A DNA stretch of 12,803 bases from an uncultured Prevotella sp. GTDB lineage: Bacteria; Bacteroidota; Bacteroidia; Bacteroidales; Bacteroidaceae. Location: contig USJD01000095.1 of NCBI GenBank assembly GCA_900554835.1, positions 1 to 12,803 on the forward strand, written 5' to 3'. Position 1 is the stretch's first letter; each line of letters opens with the position of its first letter. A model generated the notes under the pieces. It saw only the letters and a list, made by a program, of their open reading frames with translations, searched no databases and had not been told where the DNA came from. This document shows, piece by piece, positions 1-6,047 of the stretch. The position numbers and the translations under genes were made by a program.

Positions 1-1624
1 TACCACGGTTGATGATGCCGACGGCATTTCCTATCAGGTCGATGGATTCCATTGGCACGATAGTGTACATAGACTTTGTGAGATTGAGATAGACGGTAAA
101 CTGAGAATAGTTGTTATCATCCATGTTGGCATTGAAAGCCTGGCTACGATTCATGATACAGGTAAGTTTTTCTTTGCCGTCAGAATCCTTGATTTTATAT
201 ACTTCAGTCGGAGTTATCTCAACGCATCCTTGCAATGAGATCGCATCTTTTCCTGCCTGTATTTGTGGTCGGATAATATGATTCCACTTATCATTTAGGA
301 TTTTTCCTTTATTCGCTTCAGAACCATCCCATTCTTCAGAACCGCCCCATGTTTTACTGTTGTCTTTCAGCAACGAGTTAGGACAGATATTAAAGAACAT
401 GGTATTGCTTTCGTTGGCAGGCTTGTTGAGTATACATTTATAGACTTTATCACCAGGATCACCTACAGAACTATCAAACTTATCAGCCGGTTCCATTTTG
501 TATTGTCGCTCTGAATTACCAGGCTCCCAGCTGTCATCTTTATTCAATCCCTGATTATCAGTGTTAGGGTCATTGGTTTTCAGAAAGTTACCTATCAGCG
601 TATAACCTTCATAATCCTCCGACAGGCTCTTGTTGGTGTAGACATTGACACTGCGGGCTCCGTAGCGTGTATGGTCATCATCACCCACAGGTTTATTGGG
701 ATTAAAGGGGTTGGCATTGCCACCTCCATCGTTAGTCTCAAAATTAGAATCAGTCCAATTGCCATCATTCAAGCAAATGGTATAAGATACACCAGATCCT
801 TTTGTGATTTTGAAGGTGCTGCTGTTCTCATTCTGGCAATTTTTATATTCTGCATAGGTCTTATTCTGTTTGGTAAAATCGAAATTATTATCGTATGGTC
901 TGAATTGATTATAAATAGGAGTACCATCGGCATATTTTTGTCCGTCATCTGATCCTGCTACATAGAATTCAACTTGCTCACCATTGTTGCCAGGTAAGTC
1001 CTTATCGGCGATACCTACCATAAAGAGATTTGAACTGATAGAGTGAATACCTGGTTCCTGATTTCTCACATTGGTCATGTAGAACTTCTTGGATTTGCCG
1101 TCCTTAGCTTTCATGTGAACTACGTAGTTGATACTCTTACCTTCAGCTTCAGAACGGTTCAACTCGTTGAAGATCATGATTTTTTTCGTCTCTTTGGTTG
1201 ATTGATCTCCTTGGTCATAGGTTCCAGTCCAAGAAGTTGAGAATTGCCCTTTTGTCTCCAAATACGTATCCTTGTTGATACCATTGATATCAACAGTTTG
1301 TATTTTTCCTTGAGCTACTCCTTCCTTACGAATAATCACATTCATGTTCTTGTTATCATCAATGTTAACGGTGCAGCATTTCCATTCCTTACCACCTATG
1401 GTTGTGGTTTGATAGGGGTAATCGGATGCTTCATCCCAGTTACCGAGAGGTTCTTTTATATCACTATCACTGCGATACCACCAAATGTACAAGGATAGCT
1501 TGTCATTGTTTACATCACGGAAATAAACCGTGATGTCCTTTGCTAGAAGTTGTAAAGGAATTAAAAGCAGGAAGTATATCGCCAGTACTGCTTTTAGATG
1601 TTTGAAATCAATCTTTTTTTTCAT
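1..1624 (-). CDS. Secreted starch-binding protein, CBM26-like plus SusE/SusF-like, partial (3' end outside window)
   Basis: I translated 541 uninterrupted codons from the ATG at 1624; the frame runs off the left edge. Residues 1-28 form a signal peptide (MKKK, then a hydrophobic run to LLA before KDITVYF). There is no lipobox cysteine, so signal peptidase I cleavage is likely, unlike the SusE/SusF lipoproteins. Residues about 30-122 (ITVYFRDVN, LYIWWY, PLGNWDEASDYPYQ, WKCCTVNI, VIIRKEG, QTVDINGINKDTY) resemble family 26 carbohydrate-binding modules, which bind starch. A Gly/Asn/Pro/Asp-rich linker lies near 298-317. The last visible part (YTIVPMESIDLIGNAVG, 520-536) looks like the start of a SusE/SusF-type beta-sandwich. 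The likely role is holding starch or related glucans at the cell surface. The secretion call is firm; the CBM26 and SusE-like calls are from memory of motif patterns. The C-terminus, where a type IX secretion signal could sit, is not visible. Confidence 0.72.
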   Translation of the reverse strand, partial: MKKKIDFKHLKAVLAIYFLLLIPLQLLAKDITVYFRDVNNDKLSLYIWWYRSDSDIKEPLGNWDEASDYPYQTTTIGGKEWKCCTVNIDDNKNMNVIIRKEGVAQGKIQTVDINGINKDTYLETKGQFSTSWTGTYDQGDQSTKETKKIMIFNELNRSEAEGKSINYVVHMKAKDGKSKKFYMTNVRNQEPGIHSISSNLFMVGIADKDLPGNNGEQVEFYVAGSDDGQKYADGTPIYNQFRPYDNNFDFTKQNKTYAEYKNCQNENSSTFKITKGSGVSYTICLNDGNWTDSNFETNDGGGNANPFNPNKPVGDDDHTRYGARSVNVYTNKSLSEDYEGYTLIGNFLKTNDPNTDNQGLNKDDSWEPGNSERQYKMEPADKFDSSVGDPGDKVYKCILNKPANESNTMFFNICPNSLLKDNSKTWGGSEEWDGSEANKGKILNDKWNHIIRPQIQAGKDAISLQGCVEITPTEVYKIKDSDGKEKLTCIMNRSQAFNANMDDNNYSQFTVYLNLTKSMYTIVPMESIDLIGNAVGIINRG

Positions 1625-1723
1625 CTTTTAAAAAAGTTTAATCTGTTTATTAATTATCTTTTCAGAAATTTTACTTATCTTAGTGTTGCATTAAAAAAAC
1701 AAATAAAACTCTGAATGACATGG

Positions 1724-1731
1724 CAAAGATA
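1724..1731 (-). promoter_or_regulatory. Bacteroidota -7 promoter element for the starch-binding gene
   Basis: On the minus strand this reads TATCTTTG, matching the Bacteroidota primary sigma factor -7 consensus TAnnTTTG, followed by C as is common. It lies about 100 bases upstream of the ATG at 1624, implying a leader of roughly 90 bases. I could not find a clear TTTG -33 element 19-21 bases further upstream, which would suit a promoter that depends on an activator. Confidence 0.55.
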
Positions 1732-1783
1732 CGTGATTTTCCCTAAATTTGTTTCTTAAAAGAGTTGTTTGTTGATATTTTTT

Positions 1784-1801
1784 GATGCAATCGTTTGCAT
1801 C
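1784..1801. promoter_or_regulatory. Palindromic LacI-type operator candidate
   Basis: The 18 bases GATGCAATCGTTTGCATC form an inverted repeat (GATGCAA / TTGCATC) centred on CG. That layout, with GCAA and TTGC flanking a central CG, is the classic half-site pattern of LacI/GalR-family regulators, including MalR-type maltose/starch regulators. It lies about 53 bases upstream of the -7 element of the starch-binding gene, where an upstream activator or looping repressor could bind. No regulator gene is visible in the window. Confidence 0.5.
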
Positions 1802-2052
1802 GGTAACTACTCAGCATCCCTATTGAAAACTTTGAATAGAAAAGCCTTGAGATATGAAAGCGGCTTCGATAGTCAATGAAGCCTATTTCGTAGAGCAATG
1901 AAAGCGGCTTCGTAAGCAGTTGAAGCCTATTGCATTATTCTGATAGAAACTATAAAAAATATAGTTGACCACTTTAAACTTTATTAATAATACACGTTGA
2001 CTCACAGTATTAACGTAACAACTCATGACAATATGGGTGCTGAGTAATTACC
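1802..2052. mobile_element. MITE-like element bounded by inverted repeats
   Basis: The left end GGTAACTACTCAGCA (1802-1816) matches the reverse complement of the right end TGCTGAGTAATTACC (2038-2052) at 14 of 15 bases. With one gap the similarity continues inward for about nine more bases (TCCCTATTG against CCCATATTG). The interior of about 220 bases has no coding capacity that I can see. It holds several hairpins: a tandem pair at 1854-1941 and AACTATA-AAAAA-TATAGTT at 1948-1966. This size and structure suit a non-autonomous transposable element or a relic of an insertion sequence. I saw no convincing target-site duplication and cannot assign a transposase family. Confidence 0.5.
1854..1941. 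repeat. Two tandem 44-bp repeats, each a hairpin
   Basis: ATGAAAGCGGCTTCG occurs at 1854-1868 and 1898-1912, exactly 44 bases apart. In each copy GGCTTC is followed, after a 10-base loop, by GAAGCC and then CTATT, so each copy can fold into a 6-bp stem. The GAAGCC of copy one can also pair with the GGCTTC of copy two, allowing alternative folds. The pair lies inside the 1802-2052 element. It may be part of that element's structure or a weak terminator; nothing proves either. Confidence 0.6.
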
Positions 2053-2060
2053 CCCTTAGG

Positions 2061-2090
2061 ATGAAGGGTGATGAAGGGTGATGAAGGGTT
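2061..2090. repeat. Three direct repeats of ATGAAGGGTG
   Basis: ATGAAGGGTG occurs at 2061 and 2071, and ATGAAGGGTT at 2081, head to tail with no spacer. The same 10-mer recurs at 2148-2157 and inverted at 2097-2106, so five copies lie within about 100 bases, just upstream of the ATPase/nuclease promoter. Such short direct repeats can be protein-binding iterons or slippage-prone sequence; the function is unknown. Confidence 0.75.
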
Positions 2091-2096
2091 AAATTG

Positions 2097-2157
2097 CACC
2101 CTTCATTCTCTGAAACCCCGATAAACACAGGGGGTTCAGAGGGATAGATGAAGGGTG
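2097..2157. repeat. Long two-part hairpin upstream of the ATPase/nuclease gene
   Basis: The outer arms CACCCTTCAT (2097-2106) and ATGAAGGGTG (2148-2157) are perfect 10-bp complements. Inside them CTCTGAAACCCC (2108-2119) pairs with GGGGGTTCAGAG (2130-2141), all but perfectly, around the loop GATAAACACA. The two stems are separated by an asymmetric bulge (1 base left, 6 right). No T-run follows on the plus strand, so it is not a standard terminator for that strand. It may be a recombination or transposon end, a protein-binding cruciform, or an mRNA barrier. Confidence 0.65.
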
Positions 2158-2215
2158 AAGTTCACCTGCGAACGACCATTCAAAAATGGCACTTTCTAAA
2201 ATATAGACCGGGAAA

Positions 2216-2247
2216 TTTGGAGGTTACAAATTTATTGCTTAATTTTG
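2216..2247 (+). promoter_or_regulatory. Bacteroidota promoter of the ATPase/nuclease gene
   Basis: TTTG at 2216-2219 (-33) and TAATTTTG at 2240-2247 (-7, TAnnTTTG) are separated by 20 bases, a textbook Bacteroidota promoter. Transcription would start near 2253, giving a leader of about 25 bases before the ATG at 2278. This is the best-formed promoter in the window and supports that start codon. Confidence 0.78.
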
Positions 2248-2277
2248 CAAATGATAAAGCTAAAATACATTTAAGCC

Positions 2278-4044
2278 ATGGCTATAAGAGAAAGAAGAAA
2301 GCGAATCTATCGCAAGCGCATACCTTACGGCATGCAGAACTTTGAGGATATTAGGGAGAGGGATTGTTACTATGTGGACAAGACCTCATTCATAGAAGAT
2401 ATAGAAGACTCCAATATGTACTTCTTCTATATTCGCCCTCGCCGTTTTGGCAAGAGCCTCACTCTCTCCATGCTTGAACATTACTACGACATCAACAAGA
2501 AGGACAAGTTTGAGTCCCTCTTCGGTGGATTGTACATTGGCGAGAATCCTACGCCAGAGCATAATACATATCTCATCATTCACCTCAATTTCGCTGAAGT
2601 GGACGCAGGTATAGACAATTATCAAAGTGGATTGGATGTGCATTGTAACATTATGTTCAATTCATTCTGTAACCAATATGCCCATTTGCTTCCTTCTGAT
2701 GCAAAGGAGGGGTTGAACAGAGAAATTGGTGCCATAGGACAACTTAGGTATTTATGCCAGGTTTGCAAGGAAGCTAACCAGAAAATCTATCTCTTTATCG
2801 ACGAGTACGACAACTTTACAAACACAATCCTTGCCAACGAGGAGCATCTGGAGCGATACCGCAACCAGACTCATGGAGAGGGTTATCTACGTCGCTTCTT
2901 CAACACCATCAAGGGTGCAGCCGGCTCGGCTTTGGGACGTGTCTTCGTCACGGGTGTAAGCCCTGTCACTATGGACGACTTCACCAGTGGCTTCAACATC
3001 GGCACGAATTACTCGCTAACTCCACAATTCAATGAGATGACGGGATTCACCGAGGAAGAAGTGCGGGAGATGTTGGGCTATTACTCAAGCGTCTTGCCGT
3101 TCAACCATACCGTAGATGAACTCATCACCGTGATGAAACCATGGTATGACAACTATTGTTTTGCCGAGGAATGCTATGGAAAAACCACCATGTATAATTC
3201 CGTAATGGTACTCTACTTCTTGGATAATTACATCCGTAACGAATACGATATTCCAGACTCGATGGTGGAGAGTAATGTTCGCACGGATTACAGTAAGCTG
3301 CGCATGCTTATCCGTCACGACAAGGAGTTCGCCCATGATGCCAGTGTCATCCAGCAGTTGGTCACCAAGGGATACGTTACAGGCAAGCTCGTAGAAAATT
3401 TCCCAGCCGACCATATCAACGACCCTGACAACTTCGTGAGCCTACTCTTCTATTTCGGCATGCTGACAATAGATGGAGAATATAAAGGCGAAACAAAGTT
3501 TGTCATCCCTAACGAGGTGGTGCGCGACCAGATGTACACCTATCTTCTCGACACCTACAAGGAGAACAACTTGGTATACGATACTTATAACAAGACCCAG
3601 TTGGAGAGCAAACTGGCTTACGATGGCAACTACAAGGCTTATTTCGAGTTCATCGCCGATAGCCTGAAACGCTATTCTTCGCAGCGTGACAAGCAGAAGG
3701 GCGAGGCTTTCGTGCATGGTTTCACCTTGGCGATGGCAAGCCAGTGCCGCTTCTATCGCCCTATCTCCGAGTTGGACAATGATGGCGGCTATGCCGACAT
3801 CTTCCTCTCCCCTCTTTGCGACATCTACAAGGACATGGTGGACAGCTACATCATCGAACTGAAATATTGCAAGACGAGCACCACGGACCAGCAAGTGAAA
3901 GAACTCCTCAAGGAAGCCTCTGCGCAAATCGCCCGTTATGCCGATAGCGACATAGTGAGAGATGCCGTAAAGACCACCCATCTACACAAGCTCGTAGTGA
4001 TGTATCGAGGAGCAGAGATGGTGGTTTGCGAGGAAATCGCATGA
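2278..4044 (+). CDS. AAA-ATPase-like protein with C-terminal PD-(D/E)XK nuclease-like domain
   Basis: This 588-aa protein has the two-domain layout of the AAA-ATPase-like/DUF1703 proteins that are often multicopy in gut Bacteroidota. The N-terminus carries the family signature (IPYGMQNFEDI, YYVDKTSFIEDIE, 15-42). A Walker A-type loop PRRFGKS lies at 54-60 and a Walker B motif YLFIDEYD at 171-178. A sensor-like strand VFVTGVSPV lies at 222-230. The C-terminus has a PD-(D/E)XK core: E476, D507 (GGYADIFL), E527 and K529 (IIELKY), then Q550 (AQIARY). All key residues are present, so it is probably active as an ATPase and perhaps a nuclease. The family's role is not established; defence, DNA processing and selfish functions have all been thought possible. 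It stands alone with its own promoter and has repeat structures on both sides. Length is normal for the family and I saw no frameshift. Confidence 0.88.
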   Translation: MAIRERRKRIYRKRIPYGMQNFEDIRERDCYYVDKTSFIEDIEDSNMYFFYIRPRRFGKSLTLSMLEHYYDINKKDKFESLFGGLYIGENPTPEHNTYLIIHLNFAEVDAGIDNYQSGLDVHCNIMFNSFCNQYAHLLPSDAKEGLNREIGAIGQLRYLCQVCKEANQKIYLFIDEYDNFTNTILANEEHLERYRNQTHGEGYLRRFFNTIKGAAGSALGRVFVTGVSPVTMDDFTSGFNIGTNYSLTPQFNEMTGFTEEEVREMLGYYSSVLPFNHTVDELITVMKPWYDNYCFAEECYGKTTMYNSVMVLYFLDNYIRNEYDIPDSMVESNVRTDYSKLRMLIRHDKEFAHDASVIQQLVTKGYVTGKLVENFPADHINDPDNFVSLLFYFGMLTIDGEYKGETKFVIPNEVVRDQMYTYLLDTYKENNLVYDTYNKTQLESKLAYDGNYKAYFEFIADSLKRYSSQRDKQKGEAFVHGFTLAMASQCRFYRPISELDNDGGYADIFLSPLCDIYKDMVDSYIIELKYCKTSTTDQQVKELLKEASAQIARYADSDIVRDAVKTTHLHKLVVMYRGAEMVVCEEIA

Positions 4045-4105
4045 TGGCATTAATCATCACATGGGGCAAGTTTTCAATAGAAGCGCAAGTACAAAATATA
4101 AGAAA

Positions 4106-4236
4106 GCGCTTTATTAAGGTCTAATGATGCGCATCGTTAGGTGCTAATAAAGCGCATCGTTAGGTGCTAATAAAGCGCATCGTTAGATGTTAATGATGCG
4201 CATCGTTAGATGTTAATGATGCGCATCGTTAGACCA
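4106..4236. repeat. Array of five 23-bp palindromic repeats
   Basis: Five contiguous 23-bp units start at 4122, 4145, 4168, 4191 and 4214. Units 1, 4 and 5 centre on the perfect palindrome GATGCGCATC, extended to TAATGATGCGCATCGTTA (one mismatched pair, a G-U in RNA). Units 2 and 3 have AAAGCGCATC instead. The last four bases alternate between GTGC, ATGT and, in the final unit, ACCA. An inverted partial copy, GCGCTTTATTAAGGTC (4106-4121), precedes the array, so GGTC at its left and GACC at its right frame it symmetrically. There are no unique spacers, so it is not CRISPR. It lies 60 bases past the ATPase/nuclease stop and could be a protein-binding array, a REP-like element or an mRNA 3' structure. 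Confidence 0.8.
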
Positions 4237-4332
4237 TGCAGATTTTATATAAGCTATATCACTGAAAATCAGCAAATTACGTTCCAATTTCAAGACAGTA
4301 ATTTTCCGTCAGATGGACTCCCACTTAAAATT
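4237..4332. other. Intergenic remainder between repeat array and HAD gene
   Basis: This stretch separates the 23-bp array from the HAD stop codon. I see no gene, clear promoter or terminator in it. A plus-strand open frame crosses it, but it starts inside the repeat array and reads on into the antisense of the HAD gene, so I do not consider it coding. Confidence 0.5.
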
Positions 4333-4926
4333 TCAAGAGATTTTTCTCAATTCCTGCTCATACTGTACTGCATTCTCAAAGCAGATGGCCTGCATTCCGA
4401 ATTTTCGGGCTGCTTCTACATTTTCCATTCTGTCGTCTGCAAAAAGGCATTCTTCTGGCAGAAGAGAATACTTCTGGCAAAGGCGCTCGTAAATCGCCTG
4501 GTCTGGCTTGATGATCTTTTCCTCAGACGAAATGACCTGCCCTTCCAATAGTTGGAAAATCGGATATTGCGCCATAGTCTCGTGACACTTGGTACACCAG
4601 TTGGAAAGACCATAAAGATGATAACCTTCTGACTTCAATTGAGCCAGCAGGTCTCGCATCCCCTCCTTTTCGCCACGCACAAATTCATTGAAGCGCTGGG
4701 CTACCACCGCTATCTCTTCCTTATATTGCGGCATGATCTGCTGCATTTTGCAGAAAGTGTCCTCAAAAGAGTCTCCCCGATCCATATTCTCATTCCACTT
4801 ACCGTCTATCAGAAGATGATAGAATTCTTCTGCCTGTTCATGGGTCTTGAATATCTGGTCAAGAGTTTCAAAGTATTCGTAATCTACGAGCACTTTGCCG
4901 AAATCAAAAATCAAATTCTTTATCAT
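4333..4926 (-). CDS. HAD-superfamily (subfamily IA) phosphatase, YihX-like
   Basis: This 197-aa protein is a haloacid dehalogenase-type hydrolase, probably acting on a small phosphorylated metabolite in the cytosol. Motif I is IFDFGKVLVD (D8 nucleophile). The second aspartate of the usual DxD is glycine (G10), as in the YihX-like group and unlike most HAD phosphatases. Motif II is GLSNW (S108), motif III is K140 in IIKPD, and motif IV is FADDRMEN (D164, D165). A helical cap lies at about 16-90. I start at the ATG at 4926 because it directly precedes the first beta-strand; the in-frame ATG at 4965 lies inside the terminator hairpin of the upstream gene. The gene sits downstream of fecR behind that terminator with no obvious promoter of its own. 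The substrate cannot be told from sequence. Confidence 0.85.
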   Translation of the reverse strand: MIKNLIFDFGKVLVDYEYFETLDQIFKTHEQAEEFYHLLIDGKWNENMDRGDSFEDTFCKMQQIMPQYKEEIAVVAQRFNEFVRGEKEGMRDLLAQLKSEGYHLYGLSNWCTKCHETMAQYPIFQLLEGQVISSEEKIIKPDQAIYERLCQKYSLLPEECLFADDRMENVEAARKFGMQAICFENAVQYEQELRKIS

Positions 4927-4940
4927 AATCAATCTTGAAT

Positions 4941-5003
4941 AAAAAAAGGGCGATTTCTTACCCAAATCCCTGTTTTCGAATGAGATTTGGGTAAAGAACC
5001 GCC
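4941..5003 (-). terminator. Intrinsic terminator after the FecR gene
   Basis: On the minus strand, GGCG and TTCTTTACCCAAATC (from 5003 down to 4984) pair with GATTTGGGTAAGAA and CGCC (4968 down to 4949), with one bulged base and one mismatch region. The stem is followed after a C by seven T residues (4947-4941). It begins three bases past the FecR stop codon. This is the clearest terminator in the window and should separate sigma-fecR transcripts from the HAD gene. Confidence 0.85.
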
Positions 5004-5006
5004 TTC

Positions 5007-6005
5007 TTATTTCAGTATAACTTCATCTTTTCTCACTTCATATTCCAAACCTGGAACCAAGTTTTTCAAGACAGTCATGGCACCCGAAAGGGTTTCTCCA
5101 CGGTTGAAATGAACTGTAACCTTCGTGTTCTTATAACGCTGCGAACGGAAGGAGAATTTTACTCCGTATGCATCGCCCATTATCTGAGCAGCTTCTGCGA
5201 GAGTTACATCATTGAGATCTATCTGCTTGTTTCTCCAGCCCAGACCATTATCCCCCTTAGATACCTGGCGGAGATTTACCGACTTGGTCTTTACATTATA
5301 AACCAGCTGGTCGTCTGGATTCATACTATATACCTTGTCCTCACCTACAATTCTGAGTTCTATCTTACCCGTTTTGAGCGTAGTAGTAACTTCCTCGTCG
5401 GTAGTATAAGAAGAAACCGAGAATGAAGTACCCAAATCAGTAATCTCAAAGTGAGGTGTGCTGACATGGAACGGATGCTTGTCATCATGCTTGATGTCGA
5501 AGAAAGCCTCACCAGCCAAGAACACCTTTCGCTCCTTGCCTTCAAAAGAAGTAGGATAAAGGAGCACAGAACCCTGACTGAGTTTCACCTTCGTTCCATC
5601 AGCCAAAGCCAATGTTTTAGATTCACCTTTTATAGTATGTTCCTGCATCATCGCTATAGCCTGTGATGCTTTCAGCTCATTACGCATCTGAACATAGATC
5701 TTGCCGAAGACGACAAGCATAACCAGCGGAATGACAAGAGCAGCCACTCTTTGCCAAGTGAAGATTTGGACCGTTTTACCCTTACTACTATCAATGTCTT
5801 TCCTGAAAAGCCGTTTATAAGCAGTTGAGATTTCCTCTTCGTCCATATATGCAGAGTCAGCCTTATCCCACAAAGTACGCAAGGCCTCATCTTCCTCCTT
5901 CTCATCTTTCGAATCCGATAATCTCTGTAAGACCCTTTCCTTTATTTCGTCTGATACGACATGTTCTGAATAATAATCTATGATATCCTTAATCTTTGTT
6001 GCCAT
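5007..6005 (-). CDS. FecR-family anti-sigma factor
   Basis: This 332-aa protein is a membrane anti-sigma factor that relays signals from outer-membrane transporters to its partner ECF sigma factor. Residues 1-80 are a charged cytoplasmic N-terminal part that should bind the sigma factor. One membrane span lies at about 86-105 (RVAALVIPLVMLVVFGKIYV). The periplasmic FecR domain at about 126-218 carries the family pattern: LADGTKVKLSQGSVLLYPTS, RKVFLAGEAFFDIKHD, HPFHVST, FEITDLGTSFSVSSY, TTTLKTGKIEL. The C-terminal part (about 260-332, LNDVTLAEAAQIMGDAYGV and on) matches the DUF4974/STN-like domain found in Bacteroidota FecR proteins. It lies 42 bases after the sigma gene in the same direction and is followed by a strong terminator. 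No SusC/SusD-type transporter follows, which is unusual for such pairs. The family assignment is secure; the signal is unknown. Confidence 0.93.
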   Translation of the reverse strand: MATKIKDIIDYYSEHVVSDEIKERVLQRLSDSKDEKEEDEALRTLWDKADSAYMDEEEISTAYKRLFRKDIDSSKGKTVQIFTWQRVAALVIPLVMLVVFGKIYVQMRNELKASQAIAMMQEHTIKGESKTLALADGTKVKLSQGSVLLYPTSFEGKERKVFLAGEAFFDIKHDDKHPFHVSTPHFEITDLGTSFSVSSYTTDEEVTTTLKTGKIELRIVGEDKVYSMNPDDQLVYNVKTKSVNLRQVSKGDNGLGWRNKQIDLNDVTLAEAAQIMGDAYGVKFSFRSQRYKNTKVTVHFNRGETLSGAMTVLKNLVPGLEYEVRKDEVILK

Positions 6006-6047
6006 ATTTTTACCTGTAATTTCTTTTTAAGACATTTTTCAAAGATG

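Noticed and set aside
671..1498. Plus-strand open frames opposite the starch-binding gene
   Set aside because: They are antisense shadows of a 541-codon frame with a signal peptide; their composition is hydrophobic and featureless.
1784..1801. Terminator for a minus-strand or plus-strand transcript
   Set aside because: The 7-bp arms have no following T-run on either strand and no gene ends here; an operator fits better.
2148..2345. 65-aa plus-strand frame starting in the hairpin
   Set aside because: It begins inside the structured repeat, crosses the promoter and overlaps the ATPase gene in another frame, with no protein-like features.
3442..3981. 179-aa minus-strand frame inside the ATPase gene
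   Set aside because: It is antisense to the conserved nuclease domain, and no promoter or domain is visible.
4045..4105. Terminator hairpin after the ATPase/nuclease gene
   Set aside because: Only weak pairings (TGATG with CATCA, AGCGC with GCGCT) occur and no T-run follows.
4122..4236. CRISPR array
   Set aside because: The 23-bp units abut one another with no unique spacers, are palindromic throughout, and no cas gene is in view.
4210..4551. 113-aa plus-strand frame
   Set aside because: It starts inside the 23-bp repeat array and most of it is antisense to the well-supported HAD gene.
4927..4965. Upstream start for the HAD protein
   Set aside because: The extra 13 residues are encoded across the T-run and stem of the FecR terminator, and the HAD fold begins at MIKNLIFDFG.
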